Of a DNA stretch of 64,000 bases, positions 8,397-16,311 are shown one piece after another. Under the pieces are notes generated by a model, which was given only the letters and a program-made list of their open reading frames with translations, ran no database searches and was not told the origin of the DNA. Positions within the stretch are counted from its first letter, which is position 1. Each line of letters begins with the position of its first letter. The DNA is from Kutzneria kofuensis (lineage in GTDB: Bacteria; Actinomycetota; Actinomycetes; Mycobacteriales; Pseudonocardiaceae), in the NCBI RefSeq assembly GCF_014203355.1, contig NZ_JACHIR010000001.1, forward strand, positions 7,318,038 to 7,382,037. Direction: 5' to 3'. The position numbers and the translations under genes are program-made.

Positions 8397-8999
8397 TCAG
8401 TCCAGCGGGACCGTCAGCAGCGACTGGAGGTAGAACCGCAGCGAGGCGACGAGGTCCACGGCGTCGGGGGTGGTGAGCCACTGCACCTGAAGGCCGTCCA
8501 TCAGCGCTATGAAGGTGACGGTGGCCTGGTCGGGGTCGATGCCGGGACGGAGTTCGCCGCTCTCGGCGAGCACGCGGAACGAGTCCCGGACACCGGAGCG
8601 GGCCTCGTCGTAGTGGCGCTTGAAGTACTCGTGGGCGGGGTGGTCGGGGGCGACGGCCTCGGCGGCGAGGCGGGTGTAGAGATCGACGATGCCGGGGTGG
8701 CGGACGTTGTGGGAGGCCAGCGCCAGGTAGTGGCGGAGAACCTCCAGCCCGGGCGGGGAGGCGAGCTGTTCGCGTTCGGCGTCCTCGGCGTCGCGACGCT
8801 CCAGGACGGCGGCGAGCAGGGCCTCCTTGGTGGGGAAGTAGTACAGCAAACCGGCATGGGACATGCCCACCCGCTTGGCGATCTCCCGCAGCGACGCCCC
8901 GTGGTAGCCGACCTCGCCGTACACGCCGGCCGCCGCGGAGATGATGTCCTCCCGGCGGATCCGACCCTTCAGGTAGCCCCCGGTGTCGACGGCGCGCAT
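8397..8999 (-). CDS. TetR family transcriptional regulator
   Basis: The 200-residue protein has the TetR helix-turn-helix near residues 15-60 (REDIISAAAGVYGEVGYHGASLREIAKRVGMSHAGLLYYFPTK in part) and a helical effector domain. The ATG at 8999 is the only sensible start: the long upstream extension of the same frame is a shadow of the plus-strand DeoR and MFS genes. It diverges from the DeoR-MFS operon, so it may regulate that efflux-type transporter. That is an inference from position. Confidence 0.85.
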   Translation of the reverse strand: MRAVDTGGYLKGRIRREDIISAAAGVYGEVGYHGASLREIAKRVGMSHAGLLYYFPTKEALLAAVLERRDAEDAEREQLASPPGLEVLRHYLALASHNVRHPGIVDLYTRLAAEAVAPDHPAHEYFKRHYDEARSGVRDSFRVLAESGELRPGIDPDQATVTFIALMDGLQVQWLTTPDAVDLVASLRFYLQSLLTVPLD

Positions 9000-9102
9000 G
9001 AAACCATCATGCCGCAGCGGCAAAAGCACAGACGGCGTGACAGATCGAACAACGAACTTGTGCGAATGACCGAGAGGTGGAAACATCCCAGGAGTGAGAG
9101 GG

Positions 9103-9861
9103 GTGGAACGGCAGCGGGTGATCGTCGAGCGGCTCAAGGGCGCGGCGCAGGTGACGGTCGCGGAGCTGGCGATGGTGACGGGCGCGTCCGAAATGACGGT
9201 GCGGCGCGACCTGGACGTGCTGGCGGCCCACGGCGTGCTGCGAAGGGTGCACGGCGGCGCGGTGTCGGCGACGCCGTCCGGGGTGGAACCGCCGTTCGCG
9301 GCGCGCGCGGTGTCGGCGACGGCGGCGAAACAAGCCATTGCCCAAGCCGCGGTCGAGCTGATCCGGGACGGCGAGACGATCGTGCTCGACAGCGGCACGA
9401 CGGCGCTGGAGGTGGCCCGCCGGCTGCGCGACCGGGCGGTGACAGTGCTGCCGCTCTCGTTGCACGCGGTGACGGAACTCCTTGACGCGCCAAGGGTTCG
9501 GCTGCTGATCCCGGGCGGCGAGCCGAGGCCGGGGGAACTGGCCATGGTGGGCCCGCTGACGTTGAACTCCCTGAAAGCCCTGAGATTCGACGTCGCCGTG
9601 CTGAGCCCGTGCGCGTTCAGCCTCGACGCCGGACTCACCGCGTTCGATCTGGACGACGCGGAGGTCAAGCAGCAGGCCCTGGCGGTGTCGGCGCGGACCC
9701 TGGCGCTGGTCGACGGCGCGAAGTGGAATCGCGCCGCGCTCGCCCACGTCTGCGCGGCCGACCGGCCCGACGTCGTCGTCACGGACCCGACCGCACCCGA
9801 GGACCAGCGCCAGGCGCTGGCCGAACGCGGCGTGCTGGTGCACGTCGCCGAGGAGCATTGA
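9103..9861 (+). CDS. DeoR/GlpR family transcriptional regulator
   Basis: An N-terminal DeoR helix-turn-helix (MERQRVIVERLKG … VTVAELAMVTGASEMTVRRDLDVL in part) is followed by the DeoR C-terminal sensor domain, with the DSGTTALEVARRL motif that binds sugar phosphates in this family. GTG 9103 is preferred to GTG 9094 because AGGAG at 9090-9094 lies 8 bp upstream of it, and MERQR is the usual start. The stop overlaps the MFS transporter start (TGATG), so the two are coupled. It probably represses its own operon in response to a phosphorylated sugar or nucleoside; this is inferred from the family. Confidence 0.87.
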   Translation: MERQRVIVERLKGAAQVTVAELAMVTGASEMTVRRDLDVLAAHGVLRRVHGGAVSATPSGVEPPFAARAVSATAAKQAIAQAAVELIRDGETIVLDSGTTALEVARRLRDRAVTVLPLSLHAVTELLDAPRVRLLIPGGEPRPGELAMVGPLTLNSLKALRFDVAVLSPCAFSLDAGLTAFDLDDAEVKQQALAVSARTLALVDGAKWNRAALAHVCAADRPDVVVTDPTAPEDQRQALAERGVLVHVAEEH

Positions 9862-11063
9862 TGCCAGACCGAATGACCCTGCCCCCGCGTGCCGCCCGGT
9901 TCGCGACCTTCCTCATCTTCGGCCTCAACGGGTTCGGCCTCGGCATGTGGCTGGTGCACCTGCCGAACGTCGAGCACGACATCGGCGTCCCGCACAGCGT
10001 GCTGGGCCTGCTGCTGCTCGTGCTCGGCGGCTCGGCGCTGGTCGGCATGCAGGTCGTCGGGCCGCTGGTGGACCGGATCGGCCCACGCCGGCTCACCCCG
10101 GCCGCGGCGGCGACGTTCGCGCTGTCGCTGACGGTGCCGGGTTGGCTGACGTCGTGGTGGTCGCTGGGCCTGATCCTGATCGTGATGGGCTTCGCCAACG
10201 GCGCGCTGGACGTGTCGATGAACGCGCACGCCGTGGTGGTGGAGCGCGGCTACGACCGGCCGATCATGGCGGCGTTCCACGCGATGTGGTCGGTCGGCGG
10301 CGCGCTCGCCGCGGTCGTCGGCGCGGCGGCGCTGAACGCGAACGTGCCGACCGGCGTCACGCTCGGCGTCACCGGCCTGTTCTGCGCGGCGCTGTCACTG
10401 TTCGCGGCCCGCTTCACGATCGACGCCGACCACCACCGCCGGACCGAGGAAACCGTTGCCACCGAGGCGAAGCCGGCCCCGAAGGGCCTGGTCTGGATCC
10501 TCGGCTTCCTCGCCCTGGCGCTGATGCTGTCCGAGGGTGTCGCCAACGACTGGGCGGCGTTGGAGCTCAAGGGCGTCCTCAACGCCTCGGCCAGTGAGGC
10601 CGCGCTCGGCTACGGCGCGTTCGCGGTGGCGATGACCGTCGGCCGCTTCGCCACGGACCGGGTCGCGGCGAAGATCGGCGCGACCCGGATCGTCCGCTAC
10701 GGGGCGGCGATCGCGGCGATCGGACTGACCATCGCGTCCATTGCCCCGTGGATTCCGTTGGCCCTGGTGGGATACGCGCTGTTCGGCATCGGGCTGTCCG
10801 GCGGCGTGCCGCAGTTGTTCACCGCCGCCGGCAACCTCGACCACCGCTCGGCCGGCGCCCTGATGGCCCGGGTCGTCGGCCTCGGCTACGTCGGCCTGCT
10901 CGCCGGGCCGGCCGTCATCGGCGGCCTGACCCGGCTGATGCCGCTGAACGCGGCCTTCGCGGTGCCGATCGTCCTGTGCGTGCTGACGGTCGTGTTCGCG
11001 TCCGCGCTCGATCCCCGTGAGGACAACGAACTCGTCGATCAGCGGCCGATGCGGAACGTGTAG
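9861..11063 (+). CDS. MFS transporter
   Basis: The 400-residue protein has about 12 hydrophobic helices. The loop-2 motif after helix 2 (GPLVDRIGPRR) and the helix 4-5 region (FANGALDVSMNAHAV) are like those of YbjJ/FucP-type major facilitator permeases. Translation is coupled to the DeoR gene. The last 25 bp overlap the convergent gene on the other strand. Import of a sugar or export of a metabolite are both possible; the DeoR partner favours a sugar-like compound. Confidence 0.85.
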   Translation: MPDRMTLPPRAARFATFLIFGLNGFGLGMWLVHLPNVEHDIGVPHSVLGLLLLVLGGSALVGMQVVGPLVDRIGPRRLTPAAAATFALSLTVPGWLTSWWSLGLILIVMGFANGALDVSMNAHAVVVERGYDRPIMAAFHAMWSVGGALAAVVGAAALNANVPTGVTLGVTGLFCAALSLFAARFTIDADHHRRTEETVATEAKPAPKGLVWILGFLALALMLSEGVANDWAALELKGVLNASASEAALGYGAFAVAMTVGRFATDRVAAKIGATRIVRYGAAIAAIGLTIASIAPWIPLALVGYALFGIGLSGGVPQLFTAAGNLDHRSAGALMARVVGLGYVGLLAGPAVIGGLTRLMPLNAAFAVPIVLCVLTVVFASALDPREDNELVDQRPMRNV

Positions 11064-12886
11064 TCCAGCCGGCGCCAGCCGCCCGTCACCTCGCGCCCGG
11101 CGGGCGGCTCGCCCTCGGCCTTCGGGAAGTCCACGATCAGGCCCTGCTTGACGCCGAACACCGTGTCGGAGTCCAGGTACTGGCCGCCCTTGACGAACAG
11201 CTGGGTGACCAGCTTGTGGTAGCCAGGGGCGTTGATCATGAAGTGCACGTGCGGCGCGCGGTACGGGTGCCGGTTGGTTCCGCCCAGCATCTGCCCGACC
11301 GGCCCGTCCTCGGGCACCGGGTACTCGCGGGGCAGAATCGTCCAGAACTCCAGCCTGCCCTGGTCGTCCGCGACGAACCGGGCGCGCAGCACGGGGCCGT
11401 CCAGGTCGGGCAGCTGCACGTCGTAGAAGCCGTCCTTGTCGGACTGCCACACGTCCACGATCGCGCCCGGCACCGGCTTGCCGTCCGTGTCGGTGATCTC
11501 GGTCGTGACCCACAGCGGCTCGCCGTCGAGGCCACCGGAGATGTCCGCACCCTGCTCCATCGCGGGCGGACCCTCCACGTAGAACGGTCCGAGCACCGCC
11601 GACGGTGTGGTGAGCGGGCTGCGCGAGTTGGTCAGCGCGTCGACGATGCTGGACACGCCGAGCGTGTCGGACAGCAGCACGAACTCCTTGCGCTTGTCGT
11701 CGCTGATCTGCCCGGTGCGAGTGAGGAAGTCGATGGCGAACAGCCACTCGTCCTCGGTCAGGTCGTTGTGCACGGCGAAGTGGTGCAGGTGCCGCACCAG
11801 GTCGGTGACCAGCTGCTTGAGCCGCTCGTCCGGGGTCTCGTCGAAGCTGCCGATGACCTGCGCGGTCAGCGCGCTCAGGTCGGGAGCGCCCTCCGGCCGC
11901 GTGCCGGCCCACGCCGCGCGCAGCACCGACGCCGGTTCGATGCCGTCCAAAGAGGACTCAGGAAGGCCCAGTTCTCGCAACGAGGTGGGGCCGCCGAGCG
12001 AGTGCACGAGGTCGTACACGGCGGACGCGGCATCCGGCACGTCGAGCGCCTCGGCCACGCGGGCCAGCGCCTCCGGCGCCTCCTTCTCCTTGTACGCCAT
12101 GACCTGCGGCAGCATCACCGTGTGCGTCTCGGCGTGCGGCAGATCGAACTGGCCGCCGAGCTGGTGGCAGAGCTTGTGGTGCAGGCCCATGCTGACCGAG
12201 GTCATGCAGGTCCCGGCCAGCCAGGCCGATTCGAGCAGCTCGGACCGGGCGTCCACATCGGACGGATTCGCCGCGACCAGTGGCAGCGAGCGCGCGATGC
12301 CGCGGATCGCCTGCACCGCAACGGCGTCGACCACCGGGTTGGCCTCCGGCGCGTACAGCGCCTCGACGGCGTGCGCCAGGGCGTTGACCGCGCTGGTCAC
12401 GGTGGTCGGGACCGGCAGGTCCAGCGTCAGGTCGACGTCGTAGATCACGGTCTCCGGCAGGATGTCCGGCGACCGGCGGGTGGTCTTCCGGCCGTTCTCG
12501 GTCTCGCCGAGCACCGGGGTCACCTCGGAGCCGGCGTAGGTCGTGGGCAGGATCACCTGCGGCACGCCGGTGCGCACCGCGAGGGCCTTGGCCAGCCCGG
12601 TGGTGGAGCCGCCGCCGACTGCGACGACGCAGTCCGCGGCGGCCGACTTCAACACGTCGAGCGCCTGCGCGGTGACCTCGACGGGGGTGTGCATGCGTGC
12701 CCCGTCGAACTGTGCGACGACCAGCTCACCGAGCGCCGCGGCGACCCGCTCGGCGTGCCGCGGCCGGGCCAGCAGCAGGACGCGGGAACCGCCCAGCCGC
12801 CGCACCTCCTCGGCGACCGAGGCGACCGTGCCGGCGCCGAATACGACCCTGGTGGGACTGGGGGAGTGCACGAAACCGCGCGTCAT
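11039..12886 (-). CDS. Fused maleylacetate reductase / hydroxyquinol 1,2-dioxygenase
   Basis: A 615-residue two-domain enzyme. Residues 1-345 form an iron-alcohol-dehydrogenase-type maleylacetate reductase (NAD-binding AVGGGSTTGLAKALA, PTTYAGSEVTPV, GLHHKLCH, LPHAETH). Residues 355-615 form an intradiol dioxygenase of the hydroxyquinol type. The Fe(III) ligands are visible as Tyr488, Tyr522, His546 and His548, with the spacing expected for the family. The dioxygenase opens hydroxyquinol (1,2,4-trihydroxybenzene) to maleylacetate, and the reductase converts this to 3-oxoadipate. One chain would thus do two consecutive steps. It lies 3 bp downstream of an FMN reductase gene in the same operon. 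No hydroxylase component lies within the operon as seen. Confidence 0.9.
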   Translation of the reverse strand: MTRGFVHSPSPTRVVFGAGTVASVAEEVRRLGGSRVLLLARPRHAERVAAALGELVVAQFDGARMHTPVEVTAQALDVLKSAAADCVVAVGGGSTTGLAKALAVRTGVPQVILPTTYAGSEVTPVLGETENGRKTTRRSPDILPETVIYDVDLTLDLPVPTTVTSAVNALAHAVEALYAPEANPVVDAVAVQAIRGIARSLPLVAANPSDVDARSELLESAWLAGTCMTSVSMGLHHKLCHQLGGQFDLPHAETHTVMLPQVMAYKEKEAPEALARVAEALDVPDAASAVYDLVHSLGGPTSLRELGLPESSLDGIEPASVLRAAWAGTRPEGAPDLSALTAQVIGSFDETPDERLKQLVTDLVRHLHHFAVHNDLTEDEWLFAIDFLTRTGQISDDKRKEFVLLSDTLGVSSIVDALTNSRSPLTTPSAVLGPFYVEGPPAMEQGADISGGLDGEPLWVTTEITDTDGKPVPGAIVDVWQSDKDGFYDVQLPDLDGPVLRARFVADDQGRLEFWTILPREYPVPEDGPVGQMLGGTNRHPYRAPHVHFMINAPGYHKLVTQLFVKGGQYLDSDTVFGVKQGLIVDFPKAEGEPPAGREVTGGWRRLDYTFRIGR

Positions 12887-12889
12887 GGC

Positions 12890-13444
12890 TCAGCCTCGGA
12901 TCTGGTCGTGCAGCGCGGTCAGCAGGTCGCGCAGCAGGTTGATGGTGGTCTCGTCGGTGATGTTGCCGGCGTCGTCGAACCGCTGCGCCGCGCCGAACAG
13001 CATCAGCTCGGGCTTGATGACCACGTGCGAGTGCGTCCACAGGAAGACCTGCCGCAGCGCCAACTGCGCCCGCACGGTGCCGAACTGGCTGGGCGAGGCG
13101 CCCATGATGGCGATGTGCTTGTGCCGCAGCACCGAGCTGGCGGCCGGGCGGGAGGCCCAGTCCAGCAGGTTCTTCAGGCCGCCCGGGATGGAGTAGTTGT
13201 ACTCCGGGGTGGCGATCAGCAGCCCGTCGGCGTCGGCGATGGCCAGCCGCAGCCGGGCCACCGCCTCGGGCAGCTGCTCGTCGTTGTCCAGGTCCTGATT
13301 GTAGTGCGGCAGCTCGCCGAGGCCCTCGTACACCGTCACGTTCATGCCGGCCGGCGCGTGCTTCTGCGCGTTGCGCAGCAGCGCCGTGTTGAACGAGCCG
13401 GCGCGCAGGCTGCCGGAGATGCCGAGGATGTTCAGGTCGGTCAC
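12890..13444 (-). CDS. NAD(P)H-dependent FMN reductase
   Basis: The 184-residue flavodoxin-fold protein has the FMN-phosphate loop GISGSLRAGSFN (residues 8-19) and the family motif TPEYNYSIPGGLKN (about 79-92). It reduces FMN with NADPH. It is the first gene of the hydroxyquinol operon, so it most likely supplies reduced flavin to a two-component aromatic hydroxylase that produces hydroxyquinol; that hydroxylase is not in the window. It could also act as a quinone reductase. Confidence 0.88.
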   Translation of the reverse strand: MTDLNILGISGSLRAGSFNTALLRNAQKHAPAGMNVTVYEGLGELPHYNQDLDNDEQLPEAVARLRLAIADADGLLIATPEYNYSIPGGLKNLLDWASRPAASSVLRHKHIAIMGASPSQFGTVRAQLALRQVFLWTHSHVVIKPELMLFGAAQRFDDAGNITDETTINLLRDLLTALHDQIRG

Positions 13445-13548
13445 AGGGGCTCCTCACGATTCGACAAGGTCCACCTAAACGCTATCGGGAACCCGGTGCC
13501 AGCCCCCATCGCGAGGTGGACCCATTCGGAAAGTTTCGGTGTCCCAGA

Positions 13549-14193
13549 TCACTCCTTGACCGCGCGGACCACCCAGCACGGCAGTGCCGGCCGCTCCCGC
13601 GGCGGCCGCCCCACCGCGTCGAAGTAGGCCACCATGGTCAGGCCGTTCGCGATGAGCGTGGCCTCGCCGAAGTCGGTGATGGTCCATCCGTTGTCGGACA
13701 ATGGCTTTCGAACGTCCTGTTCGGACTGGGGGAACGGCGACGGCAGGCCGTCCACCACCTGGTCGGAGAACGTCAGCAGGTGCAGGACGGCGCCGGGTCG
13801 GGTGGCGCGGCGCAGCGCGTGCAGGTGACGGATCCGGTCGGTGTCGTCCAGGCAGTGAAAGAGAGCACAGCTCAACACGGTGTCGAAAGAGGCAGCGTAG
13901 CCGGCCAGGTCGGTCGCGTCGGCCACGGCGAATCGGACTCCGCTGTCCGGAAAGCGCTGGCGGGCCTCGGCGATGGCGGTCGGGCTGCTGTCGACCGCCG
14001 TCACCCGGAGGCCCTGGCCCGCGACGAACGCCGCGTTGTCACCGAGTCCGCAACCGACGTCGAGCACGTCGCCGCGGAAGTCGAGGCCGGCGATCGCCGG
14101 CTGCGGCTGCGCGATGTCCCACGGGATGCCGTTGTGCCGCAGGCCCGGCGCGAGGGGTTCGCCCTGGTAGAAGGCTTCGAAGTCGTGGCTCAT
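13549..14193 (-). CDS. Class I SAM-dependent methyltransferase
   Basis: The 214-residue protein has the SAM-binding motif VLDVGCGLGDNAAF (about residues 43-56), an acidic residue ending strand 2 (VTAVDSS) and the motif VADATDL. The start at ATG 14193 gives MSHDFEAFYQGEPLAPG, a common beginning of this methyltransferase group. The substrate is unknown. It diverges from the Lrp/AsnC-type regulator, which may control it. Confidence 0.87.
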   Translation of the reverse strand: MSHDFEAFYQGEPLAPGLRHNGIPWDIAQPQPAIAGLDFRGDVLDVGCGLGDNAAFVAGQGLRVTAVDSSPTAIAEARQRFPDSGVRFAVADATDLAGYAASFDTVLSCALFHCLDDTDRIRHLHALRRATRPGAVLHLLTFSDQVVDGLPSPFPQSEQDVRKPLSDNGWTITDFGEATLIANGLTMVAYFDAVGRPPRERPALPCWVVRAVKE

Positions 14194-14265
14194 GGGCACC
14201 AGTCTGCGCCGTGCCCCGCGTATCGGCCTATGGAGATGGCATATTCCGGCGCTACCCTTCCTGCC

Positions 14266-15207
14266 GTGGCGGAATCTGTCGTTCTGGACGGCGTCGATCG
14301 CGGACTCCTGCACGCGCTGCAACTCGACGGTCGGGTGCCGTTCGCCCGCGTGGCCGATGTCCTGGGCGTCGCGGAGACGACCGTCGCGCGCCGGTACAAG
14401 CGGCTGCGGTCGGTCGCGGGGCTGCGGGTGGTCGGCGCGGTCAACGGCGTGCTGTTCGGCCGAACCGCGTGGACGCTGCGCCTGCGCTGCACGCCGGACG
14501 TCGCGTTGCCACTGGCCCGGGCGTTGGCGAAGCGCCCGGACGTGTCGTGGGTGCACGTGATGTCCGGCGGCGCGGAGATCTCCTGCCACGCCCAGCTGCC
14601 GCCCGGCGAGGAGACGATGCTGCTGGAGAAACTGCCGCGGGCCGGGCGGGTGCTCGACGTCCGGGCGCATTCGGTGCTGCACGGCTTCTCCTTGCCGTCG
14701 GACTGGTCGGGGCTGCGCTGGCTGGACGACGAGCAGGTCGAGCGGCTGCGGCCGGCGGAACCGCGGATTGCTCAAGTCGAGGTCGACGGCGCCGACCAGG
14801 CGTTGTTGGAGTTGCTCGCCGTCGACGGGCGAACCCCGTACGCGGAGCTGGCGGCTCGGACCCGGCTGTCGGAGTCGACCGTGCGGCGGCGGCTGGATCT
14901 GCTGCGGCACAACGGGGTTGTGTCGTACCAGGTCGACATCCCGGCGGCGGCTCTCGGGTTCGGCGCGCAGGCGCGGCTGTGGATGACGGTTCCGCCGCAC
15001 GCGCTGACCAAGGTCGGCGGCAGGCTCGCCGAGCACGAGGAGACGTCGTTCGTGGCGGCCACGACCGGGCCGACGAACCTGGTCGCCGTGGTGGCGTGCC
15101 GGGACAGCGGCGGGCTCTACCGGTACCTGACCGAGCGGGTGGGGGCGCTGCGCGAGATCACGTCACTGGAGACCGCCGTGCTGATGCGGACGGTCAAGCA
15201 GGGTTAG
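14266..15207 (+). CDS. Lrp/AsnC family transcriptional regulator, two-repeat form
   Basis: The 313-residue protein holds two Lrp-type units: two AsnC helix-turn-helix segments (DRGLLHALQLDGRVPFARVA … and LLELLAVDGRTPYAELAART …), each followed by a sensor-like alpha/beta region. Double-length Lrp proteins are common in actinobacteria. I chose GTG 14266, since the codons between ATG 14230 and here are unusually A/T-ending (TAT, GCT, CTT, CCT), unlike the gene body, and probably belong to the promoter. It diverges from the methyltransferase gene. The effector, possibly an amino acid, is unknown. Confidence 0.85.
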   Translation: MAESVVLDGVDRGLLHALQLDGRVPFARVADVLGVAETTVARRYKRLRSVAGLRVVGAVNGVLFGRTAWTLRLRCTPDVALPLARALAKRPDVSWVHVMSGGAEISCHAQLPPGEETMLLEKLPRAGRVLDVRAHSVLHGFSLPSDWSGLRWLDDEQVERLRPAEPRIAQVEVDGADQALLELLAVDGRTPYAELAARTRLSESTVRRRLDLLRHNGVVSYQVDIPAAALGFGAQARLWMTVPPHALTKVGGRLAEHEETSFVAATTGPTNLVAVVACRDSGGLYRYLTERVGALREITSLETAVLMRTVKQG

Positions 15208-15720
15208 CAGCGCCTCGGCCGCGCGGCGGGCCTGGCGGGCGGGCTCGACGCTGCCGCCGATCGCGGCCATCGTGATCGCCCCCTCGGCCAGCAGCGTGAT
15301 CTGGTCGCCGAGCTCGTCGTCGCCGACCAGGTCCCGGATCAGCTGCCGGAACGCCTCCTTGTGCCGACGGGCGACGTCGGCGACGGCGGCCGAGGTCCCG
15401 CCCAGCTCGCCGAACGAGTTCACGAAGGCGCAGCCGCGGAAGTCCGGTTCGGCGAACCACTCCGCCAGCCAGTCGAAGACGGCCAACACGTTGCCGGCCC
15501 TGAGCGCGTGCTCCCGCACCGAGGCCAGCCAGCGCTCGTCGCGGGCGGCCAGATAGTCCAGCACCAGCTGGTCCTTGGAGGGGAACAGCTGGTAGAGCCG
15601 CTTGAGCGAGACGCCGGCCGCGGCGCGCACCTGGTCCATGCCGACCTGCTGCACGCCCCGCTCGTAGAACAGCGTTTCCGCCGCCGCGAGCACGTCCGCC
15701 TGCTCGACCATCCCCGCCAT
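15163..15720 (-). CDS. TetR family transcriptional regulator
   Basis: A TetR-type helix-turn-helix at the N-terminus (VEQADVLAAAETLFYERG … VRAAAGVSLKRLYQLF) is followed by a helical effector domain. The start at ATG 15720 is chosen because GGGAAGG lies at proper distance upstream; GTG 15753 would add 11 residues. The 3' end overlaps the convergent Lrp gene by 45 bp. Two copies of a GGAGAAC-N4-GTTCTC palindrome lie between this gene and the divergent DUF1348 gene, so it very likely represses that gene and itself. Confidence 0.87.
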   Translation of the reverse strand: MAGMVEQADVLAAAETLFYERGVQQVGMDQVRAAAGVSLKRLYQLFPSKDQLVLDYLAARDERWLASVREHALRAGNVLAVFDWLAEWFAEPDFRGCAFVNSFGELGGTSAAVADVARRHKEAFRQLIRDLVGDDELGDQITLLAEGAITMAAIGGSVEPARQARRAAEALLTLLDRPHQHGGLQ

Positions 15721-15816
15721 CTCGACCTTCCCTGCCGCCTCGTCCGTCCCCACCCGCTGCTCGCCGGTCCGCGGCGCCCTCTTCCCGCACCGCCCCGTCA
15801 GGTCCCGCCCTTGCGC

Positions 15817-15863
15817 GGAGAACCGACGTTCTCCTAGGGTAACCCGGAGAACGCACGTTCTCT
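15817..15863. promoter_or_regulatory. Twin operator for the divergent TetR/DUF1348 promoter
   Basis: GGAGAAC-CGAC-GTTCTCC (15817-15834) and GGAGAAC-GCAC-GTTCTCT (15846-15863) are two near-identical palindromes whose starts are 29 bp apart. They sit between the TetR and DUF1348 genes, the second ending 17 bp before the plus-strand ATG. This is a typical layout for binding two TetR dimers; binding is inferred. Confidence 0.7.
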
Positions 15864-15880
15864 AGTGACAGGAGTCGATC

Positions 15881-16300
15881 ATGGCCGACCAGCGCCCGCC
15901 GCTGCCGCCGTTCACCGAGGAGACCGCCCGCGCCAAGGTGCAGGCGGCCGAGGACGCGTGGAACAGCCGCGACCCCGAGCGGGTGGCGCTCGCGTACACC
16001 GAGGACTCGGAGTGGCGCAATCGGGACACCTTCCTCAAGGGCCGGGACGAGATCCGCGAATTCCTCCGGCAGAAATGGGCGCGGGAGCTCGACTACAAGC
16101 TGCGCAAGGAACTCTGGGCGTTCACCGGCAACCGCATCGCCGTGCGCTTCGAGTACGAATCCCGTGACGCCGACGGCCAGTGGTGGCGCAGTTACGGCAA
16201 CGAGATGTGGGAGTTCGACGAGAACGGCCTGATGGCACGGCGTTATGCCAGCATTAACGACCTCAAGATCACCGCGGATGAGCGTCGGCTCGCTCTGTAG
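15881..16300 (+). CDS. DUF1348 family NTF2-like protein
   Basis: The 139-residue protein has the DUF1348 pattern: [21 protein letters not shown] at the N-terminus, then [25 protein letters not shown] and [12 protein letters not shown]. It has the cone-shaped NTF2/SnoaL fold, a pocket used by many small isomerases and cyclases. No enzymatic activity is firmly known for the family. The ATG follows AGGAG. Its promoter carries the twin TetR operator, so it is expected to be derepressed by a small molecule. Confidence 0.88.
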   Translation: MADQRPPLPPFTEETARAKVQAAEDAWNSRDPERVALAYTEDSEWRNRDTFLKGRDEIREFLRQKWARELDYKLRKELWAFTGNRIAVRFEYESRDADGQWWRSYGNEMWEFDENGLMARRYASINDLKITADERRLAL

Positions 16301-16311
16301 TGTTTCCAGGC

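Noticed and set aside
11216-13627. 803-codon open frame on the plus strand
   Set aside because: It lies antisense to the fused dioxygenase-reductase and FMN reductase genes, which have clear domains. No recognisable motif in this frame.
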